Notes: generated from the sequence alone by a model not told the origin. A stretch of DNA of 64,000 bases from Ceratothoa steindachneri (GCA_963969495.1 OZ018338.1:51835973-51899972), one strand, 5' to 3'; numbered from the stretch's first letter, positions 23,111 through 36,466 are shown. Program-made: numbers and translations.

Positions 23111-25420
23111 AAATGCAAAGGATTAGTTAATTTTAAGTTTAATTGAAAGCTATTTTCTTTAAATAGCTTTCAGCATATTAGGAACAATTAAAATATCTCT
23201 TATGATAAATATTACGACTGTTATGGAAGGTTACGCCATTTTATGGAGAAGGCTCGAGGCTCGATTGAGGAAGAAAAGACCAGTCGCTTGAAGGTGTGAA
23301 TCGGTTATGTCGAATTACACGGAGCAGAATGATGCAATAAGACAACTTCAAGGTGGTGGAATTATGAATGAGACTCTATCTTCTCTCTGCACACAAGATG
23401 TTCTATAGTTTTTATTCTTATTTCAAGTGGGTGTTGTTACATAAAATAATAAACATAGGAGGAGGGGCTTTATCATAATGGTGCAGTTATATTTGATTTA
23501 GTTAGTAAGTGTTTTTAGATTTTTACAATTGAGCCAACGGTTATATAGAGCATTGAATACAGCGGGAATGTTTTTACAGTAACTATCGGGTTATCTTTAT
23601 CATAATTTAATGGGCAGAAATTTCTTACAACTAGGCAAATGGGAATACATTTTTAAGATAGGAGATAGTCCTATCTTAGTATTGAACCATAGCATATAAT
23701 TGAAAGTGATTAAAGGTAGAGCCAGACAGGGTTTACCTAAGAATCTGTCTTTTCAAAGAAAGAGCGATACCAGAGGGAATTAGTGTGTAGTGTTAAATAA
23801 TTTTGCTACTTCAGTAAGAATATTGTTTGTGGAAGCCATGGGGTTAGGTGAGGCAGGGAGGCTGAGTGAGTAAGAAAGGGGTTGGGAAAATGGAATACCT
23901 GCATCAGATACTGCAGTTTTAGCTTCGGAAGATAATGTATATTTGTGCACATTTCTAAGCCCTTATTTGATTATCATTTATATTATTATTTATTATTATG
24001 ATTATTATTATAATAAGGTGGTAATCCTAACATAAATTTGGAAAATTTTCTAAAAACCACATTAATTTTTTGATAACCTGATAAAATTGCCAAAATCAAG
24101 CAGGAAGAACCAAAGAAATAAGAATTATATACCATAAATCATAATTAATCTAACATGATTTCTAAGAAAAGCTTTGATAACACTAAAACCAAACTATAAT
24201 AACAAATGCACATAATTCATATTTAATCAAAAACACAAAATTCACTACACAAAGCTTCTACATATAGTAAAACCTAAATTACAGCACGTCATTACTCGCG
24301 TTAATTACGAAATAAAAGATCACCAATTTAACCGAATAGAAGACTATAGATAAATAAATAAAAATAAAAGTCAAATTTCATCTTTCAAAAACCTCCAAAA
24401 GATCATTACAGGTAAAGTATTACAAATACATAAAGTAATATTTCCGTCACACGAACCTGGTCATAAAGATAGGAAAGCAATCACGAGAGATTTTTTTTCA
24501 TCAGCAATTTGGCGTTTGATAAAGCCAATCTCGAAATGAAACCAATATTGCTTAGAAAACTGTAATATTCTGGTATCATTTTATTCCCCTCAAAAATATC
24601 AGTAATGAAAGCTCTTTTTTTTCCATATGAAGAGGTATAGATTAGAATGAGCTAAGGTTACAAATGGATTATTTAGAAGTAAGAAGGGTCATGAAATATT
24701 ATTGGATTTTTTTCATTAGTATTTGCTATTTTTTAATGTTTTCTCATCTGAAATTGAAGAAAAATTGTTTATGCAAAAATATAAACCTTTAACGATTTCA
24801 TAATGTTAAATGTACTCAGGAAACTCGTATTTGCATACAATATTTCGGCCTTGAAATGACAAATGGAATTTAGTAGTGAATCGCGATAATAAATACAAAC
24901 CTGTTATTGTCTTGTAAATACCGACAATGCAATCAGCATTCAGATGGAGATTCTCGATTTTGTTAACTCAGGTATTTGCGCTAATCACCAATTAGTGCGA
25001 TTTGGAAATGACAACCTATTACGCTGCGCACTAATTGGCGAAATCTTAAATTAGCTCCAGTAATTCATTACCCTTTTCATCCATTCGCTGTTATCCTTTC
25101 TGCTTGGCAATTTCAGTCATACCATTGACGTCCTGATGCGCAAAAATACGTTTAATAAAAGCCTGATTATACAAATTAGAGAACTTCAACAGAAGCCTGT
25201 TTGTACATATAATATATCTTCAACAATAGCCTGTTTATACAAATCATAGACCTTAATTTAACCGCCTTGTTGTCTTCTTCTGCTCTAAATTATTTTTTTT
25301 CATAACGGTCAATTAATACATGGCATTAAATGAGTAAATAAGGACTTAGTATAAAACATGCTATATATGTGTCAATCATACATCCAGGTGATTAAGAAAG
25401 TGAAAAAATGAAAATCAGTC
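23111..25420. other. AT-rich DNA, no gene seen
   Basis: Only two small inverted repeats stand out: an 11-bp stem near 23147-23174 (GAAAGCTATTT / AAATAGCTTTC) and a 12-bp stem at 24988-25038. Confidence 0.4.
24988..25038. repeat. 12-bp inverted repeat with 27-nt spacer
   Basis: CCAATTAGTGCG (24988-24999) and its exact complement CGCACTAATTGG (25027-25038). It may be the core of a small foldback element or a chance stem. Confidence 0.6.
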
Positions 25421-25855
25421 GAGGTCGATAGGCAGCGCAATCCGTCCTTTGTATCTTGGATGAAATCCCCCGAGCGGATAATGAACTGCACATTAAGATC
25501 AGAAAGACAATTACTGGTGAACACGAAGGAACCACGCACTGCTCACGATGGGAGAAGGTTTTAAGTTGTATTGTGTGTTTTGACCCTAACAAGCGATGGT
25601 GGAAACCTTCGTGGTCCAGGAGGCGGGAACATTGCAGCCTTTCTACGTTAGGGGTATATGGGTATGAGACCCCTGTTTGAAACACTAAGATCCATCAACA
25701 AGGGTCCGACTAAAGGAAAGAGACACTGGATTTGTTGCTTTGTGAAGGCGGGAAGGGAAGGAAACGTGGTGTTGGGATTAGATATGTGTATTTTAATGCC
25801 TGTGGAGCGAAAACCAACAACGGTGGTGAGTATCAGCGTATCCACCTAATGGGCG
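25420..25855. other. GC-richer island, unidentified
   Basis: This stretch is clearly richer in G and C than its surroundings and is open over 60-97 codons in several overlapping frames on both strands (for example plus 25456-25680 and minus 25392-25685). No frame resembles a family I know. A fragment of an unrecognised mobile element is the likeliest explanation; an exon or a CpG-rich regulatory region is possible. Confidence 0.3.
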
Positions 25856-26504
25856 GCCAGCTTATAATGATGCTGAATGTTTGGGAATGCACTCACTTCG
25901 ATTGAAATTCTGCCTCGATTTCAGGGTACAGAATGCACCTTTTAGCCTTCTATTATCCTTAGAAAATGCTAAGAATAGTAAAATAAATAAAATTAATCCT
26001 TCGAAAACATATCAATGCCAAGAATGAGAGAGCAAATAAATTGACATCCCAAAAGGCCAAAATATAGAAGCATATCAGCAGTTTCTACATAAGTTATTAT
26101 AATCCACTTTAGTAGCAAAATTTAGCGTTACTCTACTTACTAACAATTAGATTAATTATACCAGAATTAATAGAACTAAACAAGTATGTATAAAATATAA
26201 AAAATAGCCATTTTCATTGTTAAAAAAAAATATAAAGGAAGGGTTACTGTATATATTAGCCTAGATAGCTCAATTCTTAATCTCTATGAAGTTTGAATGA
26301 TTGAATGATAATTGAAGGTATTAAGTTCACCGAAAACGAGTTTCGTTAATAAGGGGAACGATAAAAAGGAAAAACGAGCGTCGGGAATAAATCTTTATAT
26401 TACGAGCCGGGTAAATATTCCTATGAATCAAATAAATTCGGAATAATTATATACTCTATTATTGGGCATTTATACATATAAAATAATTTAAGAGTACATA
26501 AATA

Positions 26505-27735
26505 CAGGGTCACCCCTCCAAAACGGGCCTCAACTTTTGATAGGCCTCATTTCTTAATTTTATGCAAGGATTGAATGAAACTTTGGTGATAACTAGTTTA
26601 TTGTGTTTATAAACATCATGACGAAATATGAGTCTTTGGAATTTTCTTCTTTATTCTGAAGCACGTGTTCGATATGTGCTCCATTTGCTTCTCTGCATTT
26701 CTTGAGGCACAGCACATAGTTGTCGCTGACGCCCTTACAAACCGACTAACTAATGGCCCTGATCTCTCCCTGATGGCTTCCTTGAGTTCCATGATTGTCT
26801 TGGGTCTCCCTGCGTACACTCTGTCTCTAAAGTAGCTCCAAAGAAAGAAATCTGGGGCGGTGGCTAAGGTCATGGCTGCGAGGTACCACTCATAATCAGT
26901 CTTGAGACTGAACACAAGGCCACCAAAGTTTTCTTTCAGCCAATATAGGAACAACTTTGAAGTATGAGAGATTGCTCCATCTTGCTGCAACCAGAACTTC
27001 CCCATAAGCGACGGGAACAGGGTCTGCAGAACCCTCTTGAAGGTTTTGAGGACCTCAACATACCGCTCCTTAAGTGACTGTCACTGTCGCGCCAGATTCA
27101 TCGAATAAGAATGGTACGATGATGCCTATGGCTGAGATTGCAGTCCACACCATGCACATAGGGCATTGTAGGGGCTCGGTGGCTACCTCATTTAGTTTGG
27201 ACGTCCCTCAGAAGACATTTGTTTTCGAAGTTACCTTTCCTTCAAGATAAAAATGAGCTTCATCTGAGGTCCAAAGGAGGTTAAAGAAAGTTCGGGTCTC
27301 CTGAATCTTCTCCAGTATCTTGACTGCCATAGCGTTTCTCTGCTTCTTGTCTGAGGCGTTAAGGGTCCACTTTGTCAGTATTATATATGGGTAGGCCTTT
27401 CATCCCTTTGTACCTCTCTCTTGTAAGTCTCACGGGATATACCGATGGACTGACTTAGTTTGCACACAGAGCGTTTAAGACTGCACAACTGACTCTCTCA
27501 CACTCTCAATCAGCTCAGCTTAACGCTTCCCTGGGCATCCTGAATGGCTTGTACGGTTGTCATTGGCTGCATTGAGACTCTCTACTGTCACCTCATTCTC
27601 GAGTTATGCTCTTGGATTGGGCATTTTCACATTTGAACTGATGCATGAAAGTGTCCTGCACTTTCTTCAATGAGTCTGACTTGTAGTAAAGTTTGACGCA
27701 GTATATTCTTCATTTTTAATTGATAACAATATGCA
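26505..27735 (-). pseudogene. IS630-Tc1-mariner superfamily transposase, decayed
   Basis: Minus-strand transposase of the cut-and-paste DDE type. In order: an N-terminal helix-turn-helix start (VKLYYKSDSLKKVQDTFMHQ near 27720-27650), a second HTH (KRSVCKLSQSIGISRETYK near 27470-27420), the first catalytic box WTSDEAHFYLEG near 27260, WTAISAIGIIVPFLFDESGA near 27130, the second box FWLQQDGAISHTSKL near 26980, then a damaged RSxDL box and APDFFLWSYFRDRVYAGRPK. The C-terminus is ELKEAIRERSGPL followed by a Glu-rich AHIEH-like end. Several frameshifts and stops disrupt it, including one inside the third catalytic box. Its low end reads CAGGGTCACCCCTCC just after a TA, a plausible terminal repeat and target site. 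No matching repeat was found at the other end, where it meets the next mariner. Confidence 0.8.
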
Positions 27736-27737
27736 AT

Positions 27738-28793
27738 TTAATCAATAATGTATTCTCCGTTGTTATTTACGACTTCTTTCCAACTTTCACCTAGTTTTTC
27801 GATGCCTTAGCAATTAAAATCTCTGGATTTTGACTCGAAGAATTCGTCTAACCAGGTTCTTAATTCCACATCAGTATTAAACAATACGCCGCGCAAATTT
27901 TTGGAGAGCGATCGGAACAGATGGGAATCCGATGGAGCCAAGTCTAGCGAATATGGAGGATGCAGCAAGATTTCCCAATTAAGCGTTTGGATGGCGTCTT
28001 TTGTCATATTGGCAATGTGGGTACGAGTATTGTCGCGTTGCAGAAGGACTCCATAACGTCGATGAGTTCACTTTTCACGAATAGCTTCAGTGAGTCGATA
28101 CATTTGTTGAATGTAGAGTTCTGCATTGATTATCTCGTTGTTCGCAAGGAGCTCATAAAGAATGATGCCTTCATAATTCCACGACACACAGAGCATCGTC
28201 TTTCGTGGATGAAGTCCTTGCTTTAATCGCGGAAGTGGTTTTTTATTGGGGCTAAGCCATTTATTTCGATGGTTCCTGTTGACATAAACACACCACTTTT
28301 CGTGGTCAGTGATGATGCGGCGAACATATCTTTCCTTATATCCACAAGTAGCCTTGTGACGAGCAAGCAAACCTGCGGCAATCGGAGAGCGTTGATGTTT
28401 GTTGCTTTTGCTCAAAGCGTGCGGAACCCATTCATCGAGTTTTTGAAATTTCCCCATCGAATGAAGGTGATTCACTACATTTGTCTGATCACACGCCATT
28501 TGTACAGCTAATTCTCTAGTCGATTGATGAGGATTTTCATGAAGAAGGTCGTTCAATCGATCTTCATCCAACTTAATGGGGCGACCAGAACGTTCTTCGT
28601 CATTAAGATTGAAATGACCGTTTTTGAAACGTGAAAACCACCATTAAGCTGTCCTTTCTGATAAAGCATTTTCTCTGTACACAGCGCAGATATCGCCACC
28701 AGCTTTGGCTGCGTTTGCATTGTTCCTGTCTCGATTGAAAATGAATAACAACAAGTGTCGAAAATGCGCCTTTCTTTCAACTCGACATTCCAT
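27738..28793 (-). pseudogene. mariner transposase (DD34D type), inactive
   Basis: Minus-strand mariner transposase starting at ATG 28793 (MECRVERKAHFRHLLLFIF). It has the first HTH (ERTA, WWFSRFKNGHFNLNDEERSG), GRPIKLDEDRLNDLL, the second HTH (QSTRELAVQMACDQTNVVNH), the WVPHAL linker, then ITDHEKWCVYVNRNHRNKW. The family box here is TGDEKW, so the first catalytic Asp reads His. LHPRKTMLCVSWNYEGIILY follows. The second box (QRDNTRTH) and third box (YSLDLAPSDSHLF) keep Asp residues 34 apart. The end is NNNGEYIID with stop at 27738-27740. A frameshift near 28560 and one between 28070 and 28000 split the frame. It abuts the other transposase on its low side. Confidence 0.88.
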
Positions 28794-28849
28794 TTTGAGG
28801 GTACAAATCAAAAATTAAATTAACACAACTTTTAAATAAACCGCAATGA

Positions 28850-31800
28850 CATATTACACAACTTCAAGACGTATCCTAAGCTGTTAAGAGACGTAGCCTA
28901 ACCTTTGCAAATTTTGCTCTCATTATCTATTATTGTTTCTTAATATGTGCGCAAATCACGTTAAAAAACTTAAATCAACACAACATTAAAAAAAACGCAA
29001 GAACTTATTCCTCAACTTAATAGATAATTTCATATTCACTCATTCTCTAATTTCATCCAATTAATCACCAATTGTGTATATATTTGCTCATATATGCATT
29101 TTTTTATCAGTAAAACTCCTTTAGTGTCAAAATTCCTTTTACATAAACGGGCATGTATGCATCTGAAGAAGAGATTTGTATTAGCAGAAAAAAGCACGGA
29201 GTGAAATGTGATTTTAAGGCTGACTCGATCGTAAGGGGGTGGAGGCATTATAAAAAGGCTTTTACACAGCATAGGAAAGGGGAAATATATAAGAAGCACT
29301 ATAAATTTAAATAAGTCGACCTAAGTCTGAGAAAAAGGAATAGAAATATCTGTTTATATTGTATTTGAATACGCAAATGTAAGAAACAATAGACTTTTAA
29401 AAAGGTTCAGCAATATGTAGATTATGAACAAGAAAAATTTCTTTACTAGGCGTAAGATGCTAAGTGTCCTGATATAACACTAGTTGCATTATTTGAATGG
29501 TATAAGGAGCTTTAAATTTGGGGTTCTATTTCTTTACTGAGCATAAGTATATCATAACCAGCTTTCAGGGAAACAATAGACTGGAAAAGGAAAAAAACAC
29601 ATTTAAAAACTAGAAGAAAGGAAAGCGGAAATAGAGACCGACACGAAATAGCTATATACTGTCTTTATAATAGATAGACCTTTTACTTTGCAATCTTAAC
29701 ATCTGCTTACAAACTACTATCTCCCATGCATATTTATACTCTCTCTTGTTCATTTTGTGTAGGTACTGGTAGGGAGTTACTGTGTTATAAAATTCACATC
29801 TGTACATTGCTGACAATATTAATAGCTTGGCTTAATTATACGGAGACAGGGGTTTGTTTATAAAACTAGTAAATTTTGGATTATTATCATTATTGTAGTA
29901 TGTTTCTTACATCCCTTTATTATTTCCAAGTATCTTTTCGTGTCTAAATTTACTCTCTTAATTATTTATTTTAACTATTTATATATTATTTATTTATTAA
30001 TTAATTGTTTATCTTAATTATTTATAACCGCAAGAATTTGAGTGTTTAGAGCATTTTATTTTACCATTTCCTCAAAAGATATTGACATTTCTAGAAAAAC
30101 TCAAATATATGAATCTCCATTTCGTGTATATGAACAGGGAAGATGGGAATAGTGAGGGAGTTAATAATATGACTGAAGGATTGGAGTGTAGTAATAATGG
30201 GATGAAATCGCCTAGTCTTGACTTTCGAGGTTCATATGTACCCAATAAACGGACCTCTTATATATTTAATGGAAAATTCCTACCTACAAAGTATTTTCGT
30301 GCAAACACAACTTGAACCTAAATTCGCCGAGTTCTATTTGGCAAAACAAAATAATTTCATGAAATAACGAAATTCGAAGGTCCTGGAAACCATCTTTCTT
30401 ATCAATGGCTATCAGGAATACAGCTTGGTAAAATTTTCCTTAGAAAAAAGTAAAGATATGACCATTCACTTCGTTGATATCTAAATCCATATACAAAATG
30501 GTGGCAAAATCAATACTAGGTTTTCCACAAAAGCCTCAAACAAATGAATCTATATGAACTATTACTTTAACTGTGTACACAAATATTAACTCTTACTAGT
30601 CCAAACACTCTCATTCACATAGCCTATGGTAGCTTTTCGGCTTGAATTGATTAGAAACATCTGAAAAAATCTGATTAATAACGACTTTACCAAAATTAAT
30701 CAAATTAAATCTGTAAAAAGTGTTGATACCCTCTATAACAAGGAAATGAGGACCACTATAGAATAACAAATCAAACTAAGTTTTGAAACAAAAATGAAAC
30801 AAAATAAAAAGTGAAGAATCCTACTCTAGAAATATTTTGGGAAAGCACCTGCAAGCAGCAAAATGAAAACACCAATAATAGTCCAATGCTACATAAAACA
30901 TTCAAAACTAACCTACAAAATATTAAAGAAAATATGATTTAATAGGCATAAAAACAATAACATTAGATCGGCTAACGAAGTCTAGAAATCGCTTTTGAAT
31001 TAGAACCTAGTGCTAGGCTATCGAATTGTGTATACTACTTGCTGGTTATAAATAGTAGAGTGTGTGGAGGATTTCAGCACAACAAATTTAAAGGAGGGGG
31101 GTAGGGGAAGCTTAAACTTCCTGTCGAAACAATTACCTTAGGGTTCGAATTCAAATGCAGCTGCCAGACGTTGTTACGCATCTCAATTTTTTATAGTTTT
31201 CTTTTTGCATTGCTGCGCCCCCCTCGAGGTGGAGCTAGAAATGGAGTCATTAAATTTCCTTGAAGTAGGTGACTGTGTATTCCAAATTTACCCTGCTTTA
31301 TAATACTATTTGAAAAAAATCCGCCATAAATTTATTTTCATAACACTTGACGCCAACTTGTTTGGGCAGTCATAATCAACTGTAAAATAAGGTAGATAGG
31401 AACGAGATTTGATTAATATTTACAAATCCGTAATTGCTTAACAACAAAATTAATCACATCTAATGTGTCAAGCATATTTTTGCAAATCCATCTATATAGA
31501 ATTTATTGAGCGTTCGGTGTTACTTTTAATATAATAACAGTTTGAATTTAAATATTTTTCTCCTCTTAAAGTGTGATGACGTCACAGTGTAAAAGTATAT
31601 TTGCAAAATATAGTTACAGTGACTCCTCATTGTTGCCATAATTTGGAATGAGCTTATTACTCCACCTTTTTTCATCTCTCTCTGTCTTGGATTGGACAGC
31701 TTTGCGTTGACTTGTAGTAGCGGTAAATTATATTTCGAAAACTCGTAAAACTAGTTCACAGTGACCCTAATCGTCCATTGTAAATTTTGGTGGGAAACAC

Positions 31801-32185
31801 GGTGTGATTCGCAACTCTTTGATCTTTCGTGAGTGTAGGGAGGCAGTGTAAGACACTTCTCCCAGAGAGCATTTTTCGTTGCACAGAAAGTAGGGTGTAA
31901 TAAAAAGCGCCACCAGCCTTGCGGGCTGACTTCCTCTCAATTTGCATGCATATTTTAAAGATTATTTATCCAAATCTGCTCTTAATTTTTGTTGGTCGAA
32001 TGCAAAAATCGGCAAAATTAGTGCTTTTTGTGTTTGCAAGTTGGCTATACTACGAGGTTATAAAAAGATTCGGGGTATGTGACGAGTGGAACCAACCACA
32101 AATGCAGGAGTATGTTAGGTAGGTACAAAAGGTTTGTATAGTTTCACAAACTGGTAATTTGAAAATTGAGCGATAGGTTATGTAG
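28850..32185. other. AT-rich DNA, no gene supported
   Basis: Only short chance frames. A perfect 8-bp CRE-type palindrome TGACGTCA lies at 31576-31583, with a GC-richer stretch downstream (31750-31950) whose minus frame (ARKAGGAFYYTLLSVQRK) I do not recognise. Confidence 0.4.
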
Positions 32186-32189
32186 CTCA

Positions 32190-32400
32190 GGTAATTTTTT
32201 CTTGAAGTATTTTTTTTGTGCTCTGATAAATTCTTCTTCATTTTGTCGGTGCTACGGCGAAATGCGGCAAAGTCGAGGTTTCTCCGATTTAGAGCGAATC
32301 GAAATACCACTGTTTTCCCGCATTTCGCCTTCAACCGCCAAAAAAGAATAAAAGATTGGAACAAAGCACAAAAAATGTTAAATGAAGAAGTAAAAAAATG
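32190..32400. mobile_element. Foldback / MITE-like element
   Basis: Two arms of about 80 bp (32190-32267 and 32318-32400) are imperfect inverted copies around a 50-nt spacer. The inner 12 bp are exact: GGCGAAATGCGG at 32256-32267 and CCGCATTTCGCC at 32318-32329. Outward the arms share TTTTTGTGCT and ATTCTTTT-type blocks in mirrored order with gaps. It codes for nothing. The outer ends and any target-site duplication are unclear. It is probably a non-autonomous DNA transposon. Confidence 0.55.
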
Positions 32401-32409
32401 TATCAAAAA

Positions 32410-35400
32410 ATGATTACGGTTAAGTAAATAATAGCCCGAGATTCTTTTCTATTTCACCCTTTAATTTGTATGATATGAAAAACGAAATAAATATTGATCG
32501 TCGAAAGATCAGGTTCTTCGCCGAGAAAAATCCATCAATTTAAATCTTTTCAAATGGAATTTTCACCAAATTGATTTATAAATAAGGTTGATAAAAATCT
32601 TATAATAAGATTGATATAATGAATTTGTTTAATGATAAATCTATTATTAAGTTCAGCAAAAAGGAAGAGAAATAAAGGGTGATTATATGAGGGTTATCAC
32701 TTCTCTGTAAAATTTGATATAAAGTCAGACAAACCTACTCGCTTATTCTTTCACTCGACATGATTATCAACGGATTAACATGTATAATTGCGTTAAAAAG
32801 AGACAATAAAATAGGACCAGCATTCGTTCTGAAACATAGGGCACTTTATATGTTTTCTGTCCGTCCCTTATATTCATATGGTCCGTTAAGTGATGGTTTT
32901 GGTTTCTCTGACTATGTATCTTACATAAATTTCCAATTTATAAAGGAATAGATTATTTGCTGGCGTAATCATAAAATTGGGAAAAACGCAAAGGTTTGTA
33001 ATTGAAAACTAGACGCAGGTAACACAAAATATCCCTAAATATCGCCAAAACTGATGGAATGGGACGAAATGTACGGGGTAGGCCCTTGTGATGGCCAACC
33101 GGATGGTCGCGAATGGTTTTGAGATAAATTTATAACTCACAAGTTAGACGTCATTTTGGTCTGACTTTTTGCATTACCTTTCTATCGCCTTTGGATTTAA
33201 AAGTTAACAGCATTTGATAGCAGAATGCCAAAATCATATTAGAAGCTATAGAATGCGCTGAATTTATGTTAAAAGAGAACAATGTTGTTAGGTGCACAAG
33301 AATAACGGCTAAAAATATACTGATGTGACATATATTCCCACAAATGATCATCATACGCTTACCTTTAGTACTAGTGTCTTAAGACTTTAGTAATGTTTCA
33401 TGCTTATAGTACTTCTATATAATAAGCAAATGGTAACTGAAACATCTCTACAGAAAGGTTTGAACCCATACGGGATTAAAATATAGAGTTAAAATGTTAA
33501 GAGAAGTGAAATATGTGGAAAGATTTAATATAGCCTACCAAAATGAGCGGATTACCTGAGGCAGAGAAGATGAGAGCGGCATTCTGCAAGAAAGACAGGA
33601 CTCCCTGCAAGTCAATACATTATAATACATATGTATTAAATCTGCATATATAAATCTTGAACGAATTTAGCACAAAATGTTTCGGAAGGGGTTTATATTA
33701 ATTTAAATACCTCATAAATGGTGGCGATTTTATTAGATGCAGGAAATGTGATCAACCTGAAAGTGGGTTTTAAATCGGCTCGACTGTAGCCCGAAAAAGG
33801 ATGTATCTTAAAATTGAATAAAATGAAATCTAAATTAAGAGTTGTAAAAAAGATCGAAGATTGAAATTATGTCCGTATCCCTTAAACATGCCTCTTCAAT
33901 CCTATATTAGTGAACCAAGAGTGCAGGTTCAAAATCTCCAGGGAGAAATTCAATAACGTCTTGCGGTGAGAAACACAAAGCAGAGACACAATGAGTGTGA
34001 AGGAGAGAGTAAATCTCGCCGAAAATACAAATCTGTCACATAAAATACCATTACCAATCATTATGTTCATTTGCACAAAGCAGCAGTAGTAGGGAGAAAC
34101 ATAATGCTATTTCTATTGGGTTAAAGTTATACCTACTGCGATATCCTTCATGCAATTAATAATTTCCAGATGCGAGGCATTAATAACGAAGAATTATTTT
34201 TTGGGAAGGAAGAAGAAAAGTATCGAAATAAAAATTGCTATTTTAGTATAGATAACATCGCCACTCAAGTAATTTTATATGGATGGATTCGCACTAAATT
34301 AAAGTGATTAAATTAAGGTTTTCTACATATTAACCCCAAAGGTTTCTAAACGACTGCCGATACCACAATTGCCTGATCATAATTAGTTATCATTTGAGGT
34401 CTTCTGAGACAGAAACGGATGTAGTTGAAAACCATGATTCTTCCAAGTGCACCTGATGAATTTCCCGGAAAACTTCGACAAAAATTTGAGCTATGATGGA
34501 TTAATAAATTTAGAGAAGAAAGTTATGAGGTAGCGTTCAGATTATATTACCCAATTAATAGCTATAGAAAACATGAATCACCCTGTAATTTCGATCATTT
34601 TAGTAAGAGTATGCCAGGTTCAGACCCAAGGTGAAAGAGATGGCCTTAATCGCTTGATTTTAATGGTAGGCAAATGTCACAATTTGAGTTTAAATTTAAA
34701 GGACCCTGGAACAGTGTAACATGTGTACTGGTTAGAAAATCAGTTTAGGCAATTTTCGAATTAAGGATTCCAAAAATAGGGGCCACTATAATACAATTAA
34801 TCTTGATACTCCTTAGACTTTGTGTAGTCTAATCATTGAGAGGACACTCGGGATATGGCAAAAAATTCAATTACACTTATGAAATAGTGATTAAACAACA
34901 TAATATGAAAATTATGTCCACAAAAAATGAAGTTTGAGCACCACCTTAACAGTATTAATAACAACAAAAACAACGTGTGAATGCCGTTTGATCTCTATTA
35001 GTTAGAAATACTTGTGAGCGATTTAGGGCATAGTTTTAGGGGCATTGAAAAGTTTGTTTTTATTGAATGCAAAAGTAAGAGCAAAAAACAATGGCTTAAT
35101 CGCAAAAATCATACATACTCATTGACACGATCTTCATTAGCAGAAAGATATGCTTTGTATTTAATAGGATGTGACCAGAGCTATTTATTACGGCATAAAT
35201 TCATATTAAATCATTGAAACGTTTAAATGAAGTTCTTGATAAATCCTTCCCTCTGCGGTCAAACGGAAGGGCGTCCTCCTCTCTCATGAAAATGCATGAC
35301 CATTTATCGAAACTTGCAGCATGAGATTATTATATATTTCATCATTCCATTTATTTAAGTTTAGTATGATATGAAAAAAGTGTAAAGGGTTATCAAATAT

Positions 35401-35600
35401 TATTATTATTATCTCAAAACCCACTGAATTCTTCAACAAAGTAATATACAAGGATTTATAAAAATAATGATATTTAAAAAGATCGGTTTTTAACTCAAAC
35501 CGTCTTCCTTCAGAGAAACACAACCATGGGAAAATGCATATCTGATTAATCTAATATTCACAGATTACCAACGGGGTTGGCTCTAGTGAAATTCGAACTA
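32410..35600. other. AT-rich DNA, no gene seen
   Basis: No recognised motif on either strand beyond short chance frames. Confidence 0.4.
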
Positions 35601-36466
35601 CAAGGGGCGGTCAATAAGTTGTGCGAATCGGTAGGGCAAAGCAGAGGAAAGGAGAGGCTGTTTGTGGGGGTGTTAGGACAAGTTAGGACAAGTCAGGACC
35701 TGCAGCCGCACGCTCCTCCCTCGTCTATTTAAGAAGCAATAGCTGATCGCAGATCGTCAGTCAAAAATTTTTCAACAATGGAGAAGGTTGAGCACCGCTC
35801 TGTGATCAGATTTTTGACCAAGGAAGGCAAGAATGCAAAAGAGATGCCTGAACGCATGGTTGTAGTGTACACCGACACCGCCCCTTACTATGCAACCATT
35901 GCTCGCTGGAATAGGGATTTCTGCCATGGTCGTGAGTCCCTTGAAGATGATCCCCGCACAGGACGCCCGTCAGACGTGACCAACGAGGACAATGTGGCCC
36001 GTGTGGAGAGGAGGATCCTCTTAAATCGACGGGTGAAGGTCGAAGAAATCTAGCGAGAACTTGGAATATTACATGGAGGTGTTATCAACATCATCCACGA
36101 TAATTTGGCCCTAGAAACCTCACGCCCCATGATCAACTTCAACGTCGTCAAAGTTCACAAGGCCAGAGTTGCACAAGCTACCCTGTGCGAGTGCGGATTC
36201 AAGGAGCTCAACTACTTTTTATTCCATCAGATCAAGGCTGCACTGCTTGGCGCCGGTTTGGGGACGATAAAGATGTCCAGCTCGCCGTCCAGGAGTGGAT
36301 TGAACAGCAGTCGGGAGATTTCTGGTTGTCGGGAATTCGAAGCCTCAGGGACAAGTGGCGCAAGTGCATTGAAGTCGAAGGTAGTTATATTGAAAAATAA
36401 TAAAACACTTTTCCTCATATCTCGTTTCCTTATATCTGACTTGCAAAACTTATTGACCGCCCTTCG
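35601..36466 (+). mobile_element. Internally deleted mariner with intact terminal inverted repeats
   Basis: Left end CAAGGGGCGGTCAATAAGTT and right end (complement of 36437-36466) CGAAGGGCGGTCAATAAGTT form terminal inverted repeats of about 28 bp. TA flanks both sides (35599-35600 and 36467-36468), the mariner target duplication. At 866 bp it is shorter than the usual 1.3 kb. Inside, the plus strand encodes a mariner N-terminus from ATG 35778 (MEKVEHRSVIRFLTKEGK), the HTH segment RWNRDFCHGRESLEDD, then GRPSDVTNEDNVARVE. Past a stop near 36051 the sequence jumps to the late catalytic domain (HKARVAQATLCECGFKELNY) and the end (DFWLSGIRSLRDKWRKCIEV). The middle with the first two Asp residues is gone, so it is non-autonomous. 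The ends could still be mobilised in trans. Confidence 0.9.

Noticed and set aside
31141..31152. GGGTTCGAATTC resembling a tRNA B-box
   Set aside because: No A-box at suitable distance upstream and no cloverleaf folding seen.
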